From Paramarasmius palmivorus (taxonomy: Eukaryota > Basidiomycota > Agaricomycetes > Agaricales > Marasmiaceae), in the NCBI GenBank assembly GCA_037176845.1, contig JAYKXP010000078.1, positions 205,802 to 269,801 on the forward strand: 64,000 nt of DNA, given 5' to 3'. The translations under genes and the position numbers were made by a program. The notes below the pieces were generated by a model. It had not been told where the DNA came from, ran no database searches, and saw only the letters and a list, made by a program, of their open reading frames with translations. Of the stretch, positions 36,490 through 50,737 are shown piece by piece. Each line of letters opens with the position of its first letter. Positions within the stretch are counted from its first letter, which is position 1.

Positions 36490-38060
36490 CTATTTCTCAG
36501 GATAACATCTGCGAGAAATTGAGACTTTGATGGGCTCTAGGAATCATCCATCACGGCTTCTAATGGGGTCACTTGGAAACTGAATTTGGACAGGAAGTGG
36601 CTTTGAAGGTGCGGTATCTTATTCACTACCTCATGCGCTCGATAACGCACATCATTTGATAGCCCGGGACTTTCGGTCTGCTTCTCAGCGAATAGATATC
36701 ATAGACGCCGACCCAGGAACGGTGCTTCCTGTCACGCCGCCGGGCAAATCACTATCCTCGTCGCAACCTATGATCACAACCCACTTCAAACCGAGTTCAG
36801 GCTCACATCAACGTGCTCGTTGACCCTAGCTGCGACAAAGAATCCTATTTTGTCCGTGTCTACGCATTACACATAGTCCGGAAACCCGGCGAATGGAACA
36901 ACAGAATGGCTGTGAATCCAATCTGCAGATTCACCAAACGTAATCGACCCCAAAACAACACTCAAACCATCGTACACTGCTAGACGTATAGCTTTCCCTC
37001 TGCAAGATGATACTTCAACTCGGATTCTATGGACTCCTCAGTCCGGGGTACACTCTTCGCGGTGGCCTGTTGGTTTTTCAGAGTCAGAGATACGTACTTT
37101 CACACAGGTGTTTTGGTACATACCTTGCGATGAAATAACAAACTTGCGCGGCTAATACCCGATGGTATGAACCATTTGAAGTTACGCCTTCAAGCTTCAA
37201 GGATCATAGGCTAGTGACGCTAGCGAAAGAATGATTCAGTCTCGAGATCTCCAATGACTAAGTGATGCCGGTGGTCGTACCCTGCGACAATTGATTTCAC
37301 CCAACGAGACCCACGACGACTCCAAGGGTGCTGATCTACCTCCAAGAGGGACAAGGAATGAGTTTTTTGGCGTGCGCTGCATGATAGCAAGAGTGTTAGT
37401 GAGGGATGAGCTGACGACGGAAAGCGTAAGGACGTACCCTTATCATACTTCGTTACGTGTGACAACCCGAAGCTCCAAAAATCGACGATACTTTTGTTGG
37501 CAGAAAAGGAACTGCCAGCTCAACATTTGAAGGGGTCTAATACAATGGCACCATCTACGAGGTGGCGTTACCCCAAGGACATCACGCCAACCGACTTGAG
37601 CGGTGCCTGAAATTCCAAATAGCAGGTTGCGCGTTAAATGAGTGCATCTTGAGGCGAAATCACGAGGGATAGATTGACAATGGCGGTAAAGCGTGCATAG
37701 GGCAGGGCCCGGGGAAATGTTGTTCCTGTGTTCGTTGAGTTGTTTGACTCGCGGCCTTGAGTCTAGTCTGGAACCAGGAGACGTCGTCGACACCATAAGT
37801 CAGGGTGCGTGCCTGACCTGAATGCCTGACTGTGTAGGGATCAATATCCGTGTGTTGCTCCGAAGAATGGACGAAGTGCACGTACCGACTAGCAACCTTT
37901 CAGCAAAATGATTCAAGTATTGGAGCAGGTCCTTTGTCGGCTGTCTTGCGTCTTCGTAGATAGTACACTGCCAATCATACCCCACTTCTTCGCACCTGTA
38001 TAGAATCGCCTGAGCTTGCAGAGGACAGGGTGCTGGTAAAGGATACGCACCTTCCGACTA
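36490..38060. other. Stretch without a recognisable gene (D position of copy B)
   Basis: Occupies the place of the D segment behind copy B, but after ~36490 I cannot align it with the other two D copies. The longest frame is minus 37796-37443 (117 codons) with no motif. Nothing else seen. Confidence 0.4.
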
Positions 38061-41000
38061 TCGGTTCTTGCAGCTAGTTCCCTTCACCTGAGAGATCCTA
38101 GATGGGTTGTTTCTGAACTCGGCCTGATGTTCCGTCTTCTCCGAAAGTATCTCCTTGACACGAGGTACCAATACCGACGACACAAAGGTTCGAAGGCGGC
38201 TACGGTGTGTCTTGATTCGAGAAGTTGGCGGTAATACCTCTAGCACTGAGCATTCACCATGAGCCTCAGGCTTTGGCACTGCCAGCTACCATCGTTCTTC
38301 GTCCAAGTAGTTATTTAAGCTGCGAAGAAAACCAGAATTAGATAACGAAAACACCTCAAGCGAGAAATACGACATACCAACGCCACGAATGCCGAGCAAC
38401 CCCAGTAACCACCTAATGCCAAACTCTGACCATCGAGGCATAACGCGCAATGTCCAATCTCCAGACCCGTGGACGGCCAAAAACGCCACTTCGTCTTAGC
38501 TGTAGGAAGGTGCGAGAACACATTCAACTCCGGATCAACCGAATTATCACCTTCCAGGTCCAGAAGCTCGACGAAAGCGATGAAAGGTACCGGGAGGCAC
38601 TTCCTTTCAAGACCAGCATCAATAAACCGATAGCCAAGGCGAACAGGTACGATACCCTTCTAAGTAGAAGGCCAAAGAACTGCTCAAGTGAGTCAAGCTG
38701 GGCGCGTACTGTGAACGAAAGAACTGTCAGCTAAAGCTTGAAAACACGGGAACAGTACCCACCGAACATACTGTTGTGTTCCCAGCCCCAGTACAACAGG
38801 TTCGTAATCTACCCCTTTATAAGCCGGCTGGTGATCTTTAGCCTGTGCTTGGATCATAAGAGCTACACGAAATCAATGCTTGCGAGGTAGAATAGGGTGC
38901 TAGGCCATTGCCGGAAAGGCTCATGCGACGACATGATGCTGACGACGACGAAAGAAAGAAAAGTTGGGTTTGGATGTCGGTATTGAAGGGTTTCCACAAG
39001 CACCGATTTTTTCTCCATGTCCTTGGTCGAAGGAGTTAGTCAAAGTCGTGCATCATGAGTCAGGGTACCCCCAAGATATGGTGATAGTTTGATAGAGCTG
39101 AGGAAAACATATTGAGCATGAAAAATCTCAAGATGATCCCCAATGAGTCGGGGTATGCAAAGTCGATAACGCAAAGAGCATTGAGATCGAGTGTATCTCC
39201 GCAACGCTGATAGTGGTCCCCGTTAGGCCGAGTTGCTGATGTAAGATCTTGGGTATAAGCAGATGTACTCCAGCCGGGGTGTTGCGCCCTTCGATAGAAG
39301 ATACATCCATACCTCCCATCTAAATGAACACCAACAACTCCGGAACACCTTGATTTTGGGCTAGTGCGACGCTTGGTGCCATATAACCGCTAGCAACCGC
39401 CGCACTCCAATGGCGAATGCATCGTGCGTGACATCGCTTACACATTGGTTTTACGAGCTCGATGACCTCTCTATTCGGAATACCAAGATAGCGAATGGGT
39501 GAAGCCTCGAGGCCATTTGTTGCGAGGAACGATCAGCCTCGAGGTGGAAGGTTCTACACGTGCGCTGAGAACCATGTCTCGAGGCCGCTTCACCTGCAGC
39601 ACCACTTGCCGCAGCTATGGCCTCTGTGTTTAAAGTACGTTGCGAAACACCGGGGTTGGAGGTTGCCAAGGGCGTAGAGAATGACAAGCCTAATCATCCG
39701 AGGAAAAGCTGTCCCAACCGTTTCCGCGTCTTGACAGTCAGTGATCGTGAGCACGACTTGTATCCGAGGCTTCGAGTGTTTGGTAAAGGAAAGTCCTGTA
39801 TTCGAGATAACATCCACCTTGGATAGATCCCTGTGAAAGGTAAGCAGTCAGCATAGCACTTTGATGCCTATTGCGTCGACATGCATACCTTATCAAAGGA
39901 CAACCCCATCGAACGACGTGAGGTTTCGTCACCACAGAGCCCAGATACTTGAACGCCCATGTCCGTAGATAGACCAGCATCGATGAAACTGGAATACCAA
40001 GGGCGGCGGCTGAGACGTATCCATAAAGGCTGCATGATGCCTAAAGGTTAGATGGGGCTGTTCGGGTTTTGACTTGCGAGCTCCTGATGTACTGACTTTG
40101 GGCAAGAACTATGAACGAAAGAATGTCTATCAGCCAAAGCCTAAAAACACGCCAAGGACACCCACCGAACGTTTTGCCGCATTCCTAGCCCAGATACGAT
40201 AAAGGATACGCCTTCTTGCACAGGCCATTCGCGGAGCCATCATCATGACGTCGCCCGTGAAAAAGGAGGAGATTGAGGTTGAATGTTGATATTGAACGTT
40301 GAACGGTTACCATGAGCACTAGTCTTCGCTAGACCCATCCGCCCTTGACCATTGCGCATCCCAAAGAATGCACAAGCTATTCCGACTCGAGATGTGGTAT
40401 TATCGATAAAGGTATGGAAAGAGGTATCGATGATAGGTAACCCCGTGGTGGATGCGTGATACGCCCATTTTCCAGGCCTATGAGAACCAGAGGATATCTG
40501 GCCTGGTACGCGAGACGAATTTTGGGTACCAACGCCGCGAGCCAACGTGAACGAGCTGGCGAATGTTGCGTTCTCGGTGAGGGACACCGGCAGCAACTCT
40601 AGGTATGCATGGGTCCCATACAGCGGCTAGCGGCTGCCAGCTACCACATTCAAGTGGAACCGAACTATCTCTGCGCAACAACTCGTGGCTCGATGGTATT
40701 CCCACTTCCTGCGAGACATCGCCTATGACACCCACGTCGACATTGGTAAAGCAACCACCGAGCGTTACGAGTCTGATGAAGGCCGAGGTGACTACCCACC
40801 GCCCCGGAATCCAAACTCGAATTCAGGTTGTGAAGTACAGGATGAGGATGCGAGGTGTAGGTGTAGGAGTTGGGATTGGTGGATGAATAGAGCGTTGGTA
40901 CTCGCGGCTGTTGACGGTATGGAGTATATGTGGGTCTGGGAGTAGAAGTTTTCGGTGTGACTGGAGAGCTAAGGTATTCTTTACGGTGCTGTGGACAACA

Positions 41001-44000
41001 AGGTGTCAGAAAAACGCGTCGAAAAGGGAGAACAAAAAGGGAGACTGCTCACCTGAATGTACCTCTGGGATGCGAGTTCCAACCAAACTCGATACTCAGA
41101 ATCCTTCCTGAGCACGATAACCTTCTCATTATTAACCATCGGACACCAGGAGTTTGTTCGTGCCTGTATGGAGTATGCAAGGCGAGTTTGGCCGGGGCCA
41201 AAGGAGCGGAAGAGCAATTGGTAGGCAAGGGGTGGCCAAATGCAGCTGAGGAGGCGTTTGTAAGCCGTGTGCGAGAAAGGGAGTAGAGGAGGAGGAGAAT
41301 AACGGAGTGGAGGTGTTTTAGTGGAATCTTGAGTGCTAGCGATGGATGTGCGGAGTAGCCTGAGCCAGGCGTGAGCTTGTGTGGAGGAGGCTATGGAACA
41401 GGCTGGGTGTCGGGGAGCGTCTTTTTGGAAGATGATAAAGCATTGTCGAGGGCGTAGTCATCCAGCTGTAGGTGTACTTGGGTTGGAAGAGATGTAAGGA
41501 ACGCGAAAAATATTGAGCAAAAACAACATACCTCAAAAGTCAACGCGCCATGCCTTGGGTATTTCCAGGTTCCATTCTACTGGGAAGTATATTAGCACTC
41601 GTAAGAGGAACATGGAATAATTGAACGTACCATTAGACCTGCAAAGAGACGTGGAAGAGATGGTCGTCGTTTTGAGCAAAGATCAATTGCCGGCGGCAAA
41701 CGCTATCTGCTTCCACTTTACCACATCGAAAGCTCTCCCATGCGACCACCTCTTCCAACGTCAACACAGGTACATCTTCTATACATCCCTGGTGGTATAT
41801 CACGTCAAATTTATTCTTCAAAGCAAACCGACGCATCGTTGTGCCTCCAACCTTTGGTATCTCCGGCAAATTGATCATTGCCAAATATAATGTGCGTTAT
41901 CACAGTCTTTAGGGATTCAACCAATCTTCAACTCATCTCCAGCTTTCATAGCGTTGGATCTTCCTGAGATATGACCTTGGGGTACTCGATATATCCCTCA
42001 AATTCAATACCAGAGCGTGAATCCCGCGGCGAGCTTCAACTCCACCACCGCGGACTCTACTTACGGCCTGAAAGCCTGGAAATTATTGGAAGGAGATATT
42101 GTCGTTGTGAGGACACAATGTGAGGATCACGATCCTCAGGTCAACCGTAATAATAGGGTATGTTCTTCCCGTCAATCATAGTCTCATCCTTTTTACCATC
42201 TCATATCATAGCTTCAGCCTGAGCACATTCGGCGCAAGATCAGGGAACTCGTATCTTGATTTCACGGCACCCATGAGTTTGAAGGATATAGATACGTCGA
42301 GTATGATATCGTACTGCTGAACCACACAGGCTGCGACATAGATCATGGGCGACAACTGCTACTAGCTATGGTATTCAATGGAGCAATATAAACGAATATT
42401 TCTACTACTTCGGTACACTTTCATGGTGTCTACTGACGCCTTAATCCTGCCTATCCTTATTTGAACGATAACTAATCGGATTGAGGCTGCAAAGAACGCG
42501 ACAATCAGCTAGCGAATCACTGTGGCGAGATAAGATACAACATACCAACGCTACGAATGCCGAACACCGCTCCGGAGGATGCTAACACGCATACGGTTCG
42601 CCTCCTTTTCTCCTCGCTACACCGCTCGGGTCAACGGCCATAGACCACAATCCTTCCCCATGTCCTGTGCAGTACCATGGTCGTGTCCCACTTTACGATA
42701 GCTTCCTATACGACTCAACGCCATGCTTTCATATCCACGTTCACAACATCCACTAGCGAAGAGCTGGGCTAATGCGCTCGAAACGCAAGACACCGTCATC
42801 TCCACGCCGGTCAACTCCTTGACATTGTCGTAGGATTAGTAGGCCACGATTGATTGGCAAATGACTAGTCTCCCTGTAAGTTCAACATGCGTATCGGTTA
42901 GTACTACTAAAGGTGGTGCAAAAACGACGGTTACTTACCAATGGCGATCTGTAAACTATTCACTAGCTCATGGCTTGCTGAGCTGCTTCATAGAACTTTT
43001 TACCTTGACCCGAGCACCGTCCGCCAGTGGTTCAATACGGCGAGAGGAAATAGTACCATCGAAGATGCTGGTTGTCGATGGTTCGGAAGGTGAAGCGGGA
43101 AGTACGCCCAATAGAACGCGGGATGTCCATCTCATGAGCGCCCGAATGGATGTACACGAGGAACCGGCGCGTTTGGTACCCAAGGCAACTCGGAGTTTGA
43201 TTTGATATTTGTTCCTATGAAGCACACAGCATCAGTAAGGCGCGAGTTGAAGAAAGCGACAAAAACACTCACTGAAAGGTGAGGATAGTCTTTCGCCCAC
43301 TGGTTCGCCCAGCATCCAACTCGTAACGCGAGTAGCCTTGATAGCTTGGGATATCGAGGCCACATCTCTACGTCTATGCAAGGTAGATAGATGTTGGTCT
43401 TGCGCAGCTCGGAATGTCCAAGTCCTATTTGAGGAGAAGGTCGAGGAGACGCGGGTTTAGTTCAGAATTGAGTCTTCGGGGCAAGGTGTAGTATTGCCAT
43501 GGTTAGCGGGGATGATATCGGGAAACGAGTGGATAAAGGTGCCGAATGCTCTAACACGATTCGGCTGCGAAAATGTTGAAGGGAAGACAGTCCAATGTCT
43601 ATATCATGGGCAGCGGCTACTAAGGACAAGGATCTATCAATGAGATAGTCGAAAGTAAAACAGCAGGTCATTTCCTTACCTCAGGATGACACGTACAAAA
43701 AGAACTCCACGAGACCCAGGTTCCGATACGAAAACAAAAATCTTCGATGCTGGTTTCAGGTCAGATGAGCAAAGGCCTAGGGTTGCCGCGCTGGATTGGG
43801 GTGGTTGCTGCTGGTGACGAGGCTTTCACGTCAGAAAGACGAAAGTAAGAGAACTACAAGAACACTTACCTTGACATAGATACCCTTTCACCAACCAAAT
43901 CCACCGTTCAGGTCGAAGCCACGCCGACTTTTCATCCATACGAACTAGCTTCTAGCCCCTCCCAATATCCAGATAGTACTTTGTGGTAGACGCAGCTATA

Positions 44001-44300
44001 CATAAAACTGTCAGCAACGATAAGGCCAACTGCACAAATTCAAACGATGATACTTACCGGAGAACCCACGGACTATGGACACCCCAGTGCCTCAGTCTGT
44101 ATAACTAGAGTTTATCGAGCTCACAAAGCCGGTAGCCGATGTTGAACATTAACCTGAGGACTTGAACACGACACCGAGCTCTTCCGCTTGGGTTTCTAGT
44201 ACAAAACAAAGATTATGAGCGTGAGCCGTTGCTAAATTGAGAGCGTACACGGAAAACTTACCGTACCTCCCAGTTGCGGTGGATCATCATACTCCACTAT
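38060..44300. repeat. R module copy 6, with an internal duplication
   Basis: Longest R copy. The landmark ACAGTACCCACCGAAC occurs at ~38753 and a diverged form at ~40155, and ACCAGCATCAATAAAC/ACCAGCATCGATGAAAC at ~38613 and ~39970, so the left part is duplicated. Then come TGTCAGAAAAACGCGTCG (~41003), TTGCCGGCGGCAAACG (~41689) and GGTATGTTCTTCCCGTC (~42160). Bases ~43000-44200 follow 6060-7600 and 23700-25400. Small frames on both strands are broken differently from those in other copies. No gene product recognised. Confidence 0.65.
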
Positions 44301-46460
44301 CTCTAGAGGTGCATGGTTCGGTATAGTTCGCAACGAGGCTTCATCGGGGTAGATGTGTCGCTCTCATCTCTACCTCCAGAAGCCATGTGTCCGAAGGCTT
44401 CTCTGATGGAAGCTGAAGCCGAGAGTAGTAGCAGGATGGAACCAAGGAACCGATAATGAGCAAATGAGCGCGTAATACGCCGCTTTGCTGGGACCATAAG
44501 AGGCGGAGAATGTGTAGCTCATAATACAGGATGATGTCTGGTATCGACACCCTGAGGAACCACCACGAAAACGAGGAGCTCCGGCGCAGAAAGAGCGCCA
44601 GCTTGCGTTGTTCCTGGATAGAGGTTACCTCGACACCTCTCATGCATAAGAACACTGGTAGCATTCAGCCGACCTCAGAGCCCGAATCTTGGTGCTAGCA
44701 ATCGCCATATCCCAACGACAACCAGCATCCCCGCATCCTACGGCTCAGAAAGCATGCCTACGCCCACGTCGACATCGATATCGGTAGGAAGTTGCGAGCT
44801 TCATGAACGCCTAGGTGGCAGCTTGGCACGTTGGAAGGTAGACTCGAGGTCAAAAGTTTGAGGGCAGGGATGGACAAAAGAGGTTGTGGGGGGTGTAGGG
44901 GGTGTAGTTTGGGAAAAGAATAGACAGTCGGCTGTCACGCTCATTGTCGGAATGTAACATGTAAACCCGAGGATGAAGGCGTTCTGAGTTCGTCCGTGTG
45001 TTTGAAATGTTATGATTCCCTTTGACGGCGCTGTATATAGCACAGCGTCAGGCAAACACATCGAAGATGGAGAAAAAAGGGAGACAGCTCACCTGAGTCT
45101 GAAACGCGAATTCTGACCAAAATCAACACTCCAGACCCTTTCTGCGCTCAATATGCCTCTCATTACCAACCGTCATACACCTGGAGCTCGTTTATGCCTG
45201 AATAGAGTACGGGAGACAGGCCTGCTTGGGGCAAAGGGAGCGGAAAGGCAAATGCGCGCGATGGGTTGCCGAATGCAGCTGAGCGGGCGTTGGGTAAGCT
45301 GTGTGCAACAAGGCTTGGGAAGGGGGTGCGGGGGGAGAAGGAGGAGAGCGAAGTGGAAGCGTTTCGGCGGAATTCTGAGTGCTAGGACCTAAGGCCTAAG
45401 GAGCAATGGATGCGTGAAATAACCTGAGCCAGGCGGTTGAGCTCGCATGGAGGATATGGAGCCGGGAGCTTGGGATTGGCGTCGGAAAGCGTCTTTGGGA
45501 AGGCAATGTAGTATCTTTGAGGGTGTAAACGTCGAGCTGTAGGTGTGCTTAGGAAGAAAGAGGGATAAGGAACGCGAAAAACGGTAAGCAAAAACTGTGC
45601 ATACCTTATTCCAACATTAAGCTTTTCAAGCCTTGGGTGGTTCCATATTCAACGTTTCTGGGCTACTGAGAGAGAGATCAGAGTTCGAACGATACAGACG
45701 GATGCAAGAGTACTCACTGAGCTGCAAGATGATGGTCTTGAGGAAAGAAGTGCCGGCGGCCAACGCGCTTGCACTTTGACCACGATCACGTTCTACCGAC
45801 GCTCTACACATCTCAAAGCAAAAACACGCGTAGTACAAATACTGGCTGGCTCTCTCGCTAAGGAAAGGTGCGCATTCAACACCTCAGCTTGTCTTTTTTT
45901 GCTCTCATAGCCTCAACGCTGCCTAGAAATCGACTTCGAAGCATTCAACATGCCCTCCAATCTCGAAACAGACCTTTGGTTCCTTGTCCATACCCTCGTA
46001 GTTTCAGCCTTAATCTAACCATTGCCGCCGCCGATTATGCCTGAGATCTGCAAGTTTTTAAATCACCCAGAACGCGAGATCGCCGTCGAAAAGGTAGAAC
46101 AAACGATACCTCGGAGAGCCTTACATCGAATGTATGTTCTTTCTAGTCGTGCTACTATACACCCCAACCTTACCATCCCCAAAACATAGCTTCAAGACAT
46201 TCCATGCAAGAGTGGGGGTATCTCGAGATAAGGCACCCAAGCGTTTGTGCTTGGAAGACACGGATACGCATCTTATTCTGCTGTTCAAGCGCCTAGGCTG
46301 CGACGTTTACAGTTTTCACTACCACCTGTTATTCACAACATCTCGCGCAATAGATACATTTTTCTCGTACCAAAGCTACTGCAGTATCATTCGCGAGGTC
46401 TAACGATATCCTATTCGAGCAATCGCCGAACATGCAATTGAAACGTCCTTTTGATGTTCG
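44300..46460. repeat. R module copy 7 (short form)
   Basis: Landmarks GTATCGACACCCTGAGGAAC (~44540), CGTCAGGCAAACACATCG (~45047), GTGCCGGCGGCCAACG (~45750) and ATGTATGTTCTTTCTAG (~46131). Bases 44525-44965 are nearly identical to 7910-8345 of copy 3. Plus frame 46134-46403 (89 codons, RLCLEDTDTHLILLFKRLG) is the most continuous version of the right-hand block seen in all long copies. Unknown product. Confidence 0.65.
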
Positions 46461-48600
46461 GATTTACCCTGAAGCTGCAAAGTATACGAGAATCAGCTAG
46501 TGAAGCACTCAAATGAGACAAGAAACGACATACCAATACTTTGAACGTTGAGCATCGTTCTGGAGTTGATATCGCCGGTGAGCAGTACCAGAGTCATAGC
46601 TCTCAGGTTCTCCTTCCTTCACCGAACTGAAAGATGTTCAGGAGCCCTTTCCCGACAAATTAGGCTGCTACACGGTTACTGTGTTGATGATACAGCTGAT
46701 AACAGAAGAGCAGAACTCTGAATCTAGTTTCATGCTGATCAGCAAGTATCATAAATGCACGTACCCAAATCGGAGCCTTTGATGATCATTCACATCTAAC
46801 GAGCATGATAATGACTCCAGAGACACGGGTTGACGGTTGTCCAGGGGGGAATATCCATTGGTAGTTGGTACGGCCATGTGTTGTCGACTGAAGTCATATC
46901 AGTCACAGGTTGAGATGAGAACACAAGTAGCAACGTACCTTGCTTCGAAGAAGGTAGATAGCCAATCGGACTGTCGGCATCGCTTCTTTCGCTGCTAGCC
47001 TGACCCGTAAACTCAGTAGTCTCTATCGTACCATACAGAGACGTTGCGGATCATGGGTGCGCTGGATAGGTTGAAAACGGTCGCGAAAGGCGCACAGTAC
47101 GGTCGAAAAAAGTGTTGCGATGTTTGTTGATTCCGTTAACTCAGGTGATGGGCTCTGTTGAGCTGGCGGATGTGCGAGTTTCGTAGAAATGGGCTCGAAG
47201 ACAAATGGTCTGGGCACTGCAATAATGATACCGAATCATACTGTACGCTTGAGTACCTAGGTAACATTCCGAGTTAGTTAGGGGAAATATAACGCCAGGG
47301 TGCACGCACCCATGTCCAGCGAATGAAACGAGCCGTCAAAGATGTTCTAGATCCTATGTCGTCCATCTTGGGTTTTCATATAAATTTCTGCGTGAGTGGG
47401 CTTCAATAAGGTCTGTACCACTATTTCCTTCGCACTTTTGCACACCTAGAATCGTTTGAGCGTGCGGAAGAACCCAGGAAGAACGAACACACGCACCCTG
47501 TTCCCTTTGTCTCTTCCTTGTTCCCAACCAGCAAGTACCAGAAGATGAGAGATAGCTTTGAGAACATTCAGGGACTTTGTCCTTTCGAACCCAAAATACG
47601 GTCCCTGTGTCTTGAGCAATCATTTCAGTACCACCCGCGTTGCAGCAAAAACGCATGATTCACTCACCTAGGCGGTATAACACACCAAGCAAACGATCTA
47701 TTTGAAGAATAGGTTACCCTGTTGTTGTGCGAGTCTTGGCTTGAACAGTCCTGGTGGTGCAGATGTTTTGACCTGGGAAGATGAAGGGAGACGGAGAGAT
47801 CAAAGGACGGGCGTCTATTTCCTTGCTCCTTCTTGTCCTTTCCCAGTCATCATGACTGTCAGTCGCACCTAAGTAGCTTCATTCTCAGAGTCAAGCTCTC
47901 CGATGGATGTTCATCAAAAGAAAATTCAAGGCATTCCTTACAACTTTCGATGTTTTTCCTGGCCGTATTTGAGACCAGTGGGCTAGTATCCGAGTTCCGG
48001 GACGAACATGGAAGCGAGACTCAGAAGGTGCGTTCCTTTTCCTTGTCTTTGACGGTTCCATACTCACAGCCTCGGTTCTCATATTGAAAGCTCTTAGAAA
48101 TTCAGAAACCTCGCCTTCATCTTGTGTACCAGACCTACAGGGGAACGATAACCTGGTGCTAGCAACTTCTATCCCGATCATCAATGCATTACCTTTCCGT
48201 GCCCCATCGCCCTGTCAACACTCGGTACGGCTACTTGGTGCGAAGAACCAACATTTTTGGTCAGATTCATAGCTCTGCCGTTCCTGGAATGGCTTATCTT
48301 CTTGACACGAACTTCAGTTCAACTTACATGGATCCCAAAACTACGATACTCAAGTATATCCCACTGGGATTCTTTGGTATGTTTTCTACTGTAAAATAGT
48401 ATCCACCTAATTCACTCATTGCGCACCTTTTATATCAGCCAGATGCGACTCAGCTACACTCCATCTAGGATCTCTGCGTCAAGAACAACTTGTTCAATCA
48501 TCGACATTCAATGTTTTCGAGTCTGCCAGTGACTCGACAGGCTTCGCAAATGCTCTGTGAGGCTTCGGAGTTCTTTCAAGAAACACACAACCTAGGGTGG
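46461..48600. other. Spacer; one possible decayed exon pair
   Basis: No clear gene. On the plus strand a plausible 42-nt intron (48028-48069, GTGCGTTCC...CTCACAG) joins a frame open from 47973 to one that stays open to TAG 48270-48272 (about 84 codons in all, with ETSPSSCVPDLQGND). A TGA just upstream (47970-47972) blocks any start, so it is at best a relic. Minus frame 47656-47354 (100 codons) has no motif. In units 1 and 2 a P segment follows the R modules; here there is none. Confidence 0.35.
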
Positions 48601-48662
48601 GCGCGTGTGACGCGTCAACAGCACACGGAGCGCCTGTCGACACGAAAACGGGGGTGCTGTGA

Positions 48663-48715
48663 ACTGAGTCTCGAAAAACCCAATCGAGAGGCCTACCGGC
48701 GCGTCGAGACTCAGT
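48663..48715. repeat. Inverted repeat at the 3' side of the retrotransposon
   Basis: ACTGAGTCTCG (48663-48673) pairs with CGAGACTCAGT (48705-48715) around a 31-nt loop, about 160 bp beyond the recombinase stop codon. A second weaker pair, CAGCAC/GTGCTG, flanks 48630-48662. It could be part of the 3' terminal structure of the element, or a transcript-end hairpin. Confidence 0.6.
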
Positions 48716-48878
48716 TGAAGATCCCCCAGTTTAAGAGACGGTAGGCTGAACGTCAAAACTACAACTGAATTCCATGGAAGTTATATGTCGTAATGTACAA
48801 ATGGGGTGTAATACAAATCGATGTGATGCTCCGAAACGTGAGACAAGGATAAGGTGCTATAAAGTGAAAACGGACAGA

Positions 48879-50737
48879 CTAGAAGGATGCGGAGTGCCGA
48901 CGTTTCCTTCCTGCATTGACTGGTTGAGATTCGAAGATGTCTGTGAGGTGTTGGGGGACTATGAGATCGAGGTTGCGCCAGTAACGTTTGAAAGCCTCCG
49001 ATCGCCATCTCCCAGTCGCCTTGACGATCTCAGGGTCGATGCCTTTGCTCAGGTAGAAGGAGGTGCCTCCGATTCGGAAGGAGTGGCCAGTAAATCGGGG
49101 ATATCCCTTGGCGCCCCAGATGGAGTTGCATCTGGCCATGAAACGTTTTCTAGTAAGACACGTGAGGTTTCCGTTTGCGTCGCGATAAGAAAAGAGCGGT
49201 GAGTAGTCATGTAGGTTGTTGTCAGAGATGTGTCGGTAGATGGAAGGAATGGGGTTAGAAGCATGGTTCTGTCTTGGTATGAAAATGCGATCACCTCTGA
49301 ACTTTCTTGTTTTCGTCTTGGGAAGAAAGAGGGAGTAGGATTTGTTGTTATCTGCGAGTGACAGGTCCTTGACAAGTGGGAGATGGGATGCGTTATAACG
49401 GTTGGGGTCGGCGGCGGTGGGCAGAATTTCTCCTAGGCGAGCTTGACCGAAAAAGGCAACCTTGGCGGCGGCGTCGACTGCTAGATCTTCTGCATTCCTT
49501 CCGGAGAGGTCGAGACCGTTGTGGAGTGCCACGATCATCTCGACTGTGATGGGATCACGGTCTGCTCTGTATGAGGAAGCGGGAGCATCACGCTCGATAA
49601 CCTTCATGGCTCTCCGTAGTCGACCTGCGCCAGTCCATCGCCAACCCTCGAGATCGAACCAGTTCCTGATCCGGGATATGTGACCGACAGCAGTAGATAG
49701 AGCGAACTTTCCAGCGAAGGAATCAATGGCAAACTGGGCCCAATGTTTGTCTTCCATCTCAGTGAGTGGGCGGTTCGCGAAACCTCCATCAAAGTCGGCC
49801 CAGTTGTTGATGAGTTCCTTTGAGTGCATCTGTCGACGTGCGCCTTCTTTACCCCAGCCGAACTTTACGTAGTCCTCTAAGGTGATTGCGACTCCGGAGA
49901 CTCTGGCTGCCCGAAAGGCATCTCGACGTTCCTTCGAGACTGTGGCGATGTCGGGATATGGAACAGAGTCGTCTTCCTCATCCAAGTCATCATCAGAAGA
50001 GGGTGATGGGGATGGCGGTGGACTTGTGTTCTCGTGACGTCTGCTAGTAGAGGTGTGAGGGTTGAGCCGTCGGCGTGAATGGGGAGGTTCGTCATCATCC
50101 TCGTCACCAAAGTCGAAGTCTACATCGTCGTCGTCGTCGTCGTCTTCTCCGAACTCGCTGACATCATCCATGTCACTGAACTCGTCGTCGTCCCTAATGT
50201 CGTGAGCGGAGAGGAGTCGTGGAAGGTCATCATTGTCTTCATCCTCGGCCTCATCCTCGACCCCATCGTCACTGGACGCGTCGACGATATCGAAGTCAGA
50301 AATCGATGACACCGAGCTCGTAGAGCTGTTGTCAGAGTCGGAAGGAACAATGATTGGATCATCCTCTACTGGCGTGTATGCGCGCCGGTTGAGGATCTCT
50401 GCTGCACGGCGGCTCGACTGAACGGTTTCTGTGGGTATCGCTCTCGCAGGGAGGTGTTGAGACAGGGTGTCGAGGTCTCTGTCGTACCTAGAGTCCCCTC
50501 CTGCCGTCAGAGATGAAGATGACGCGTTTCCTGGATCTCGCCCAAGGCGAAATCCTAGGAATGAGCTCTGGGAGTTGCCTGTATGGTACGAAAGGTCAGG
50601 GTGATGGTAAGGTAAGACAAAGGTGTTAGCCTACCCTGCGAGTTCGTTCTGCCAAATGACAAGGAGCGACTGCGGATGCGTGGTATGTCATTGCTGGATG
50701 ACTTCCTGGCAATGAGCTCAAGGACGCGGTTGGGCAT
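48879..50737 (-). CDS. Tyrosine recombinase (YR), Ngaro-like element
   Basis: Two-exon model: 50737-50635 and 50578-48879, with a 56-nt intron (50634-50579; GTAGGC donor, CCATACAG acceptor). It gives 600 aa. ATG 50737 is in good context (ACCACCATG); an in-frame ATG at 50881 is also possible. The N-terminal third is Ser-rich and then extremely acidic, with Asp/Glu runs near residues 140-200. The C-terminal half is a phage-integrase-type catalytic domain: Arg in ARLGEIL (~415), HSFR (His ~533, Arg ~536), Trp in GRW (~559) and the nucleophile Tyr in KRYWRN (~567). All expected catalytic positions are present, so the enzyme looks active. It would join the circular cDNA to the genome in the nucleus. 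The acidic region may bind nucleoprotein (inference). Confidence 0.87.

Noticed and set aside
50079..50309. Plus-strand Val/Ile-rich frame opposite the recombinase
   Set aside because: Antisense of the Asp/Glu run (GTC/ATC read from GAC/GAT); no independent evidence.
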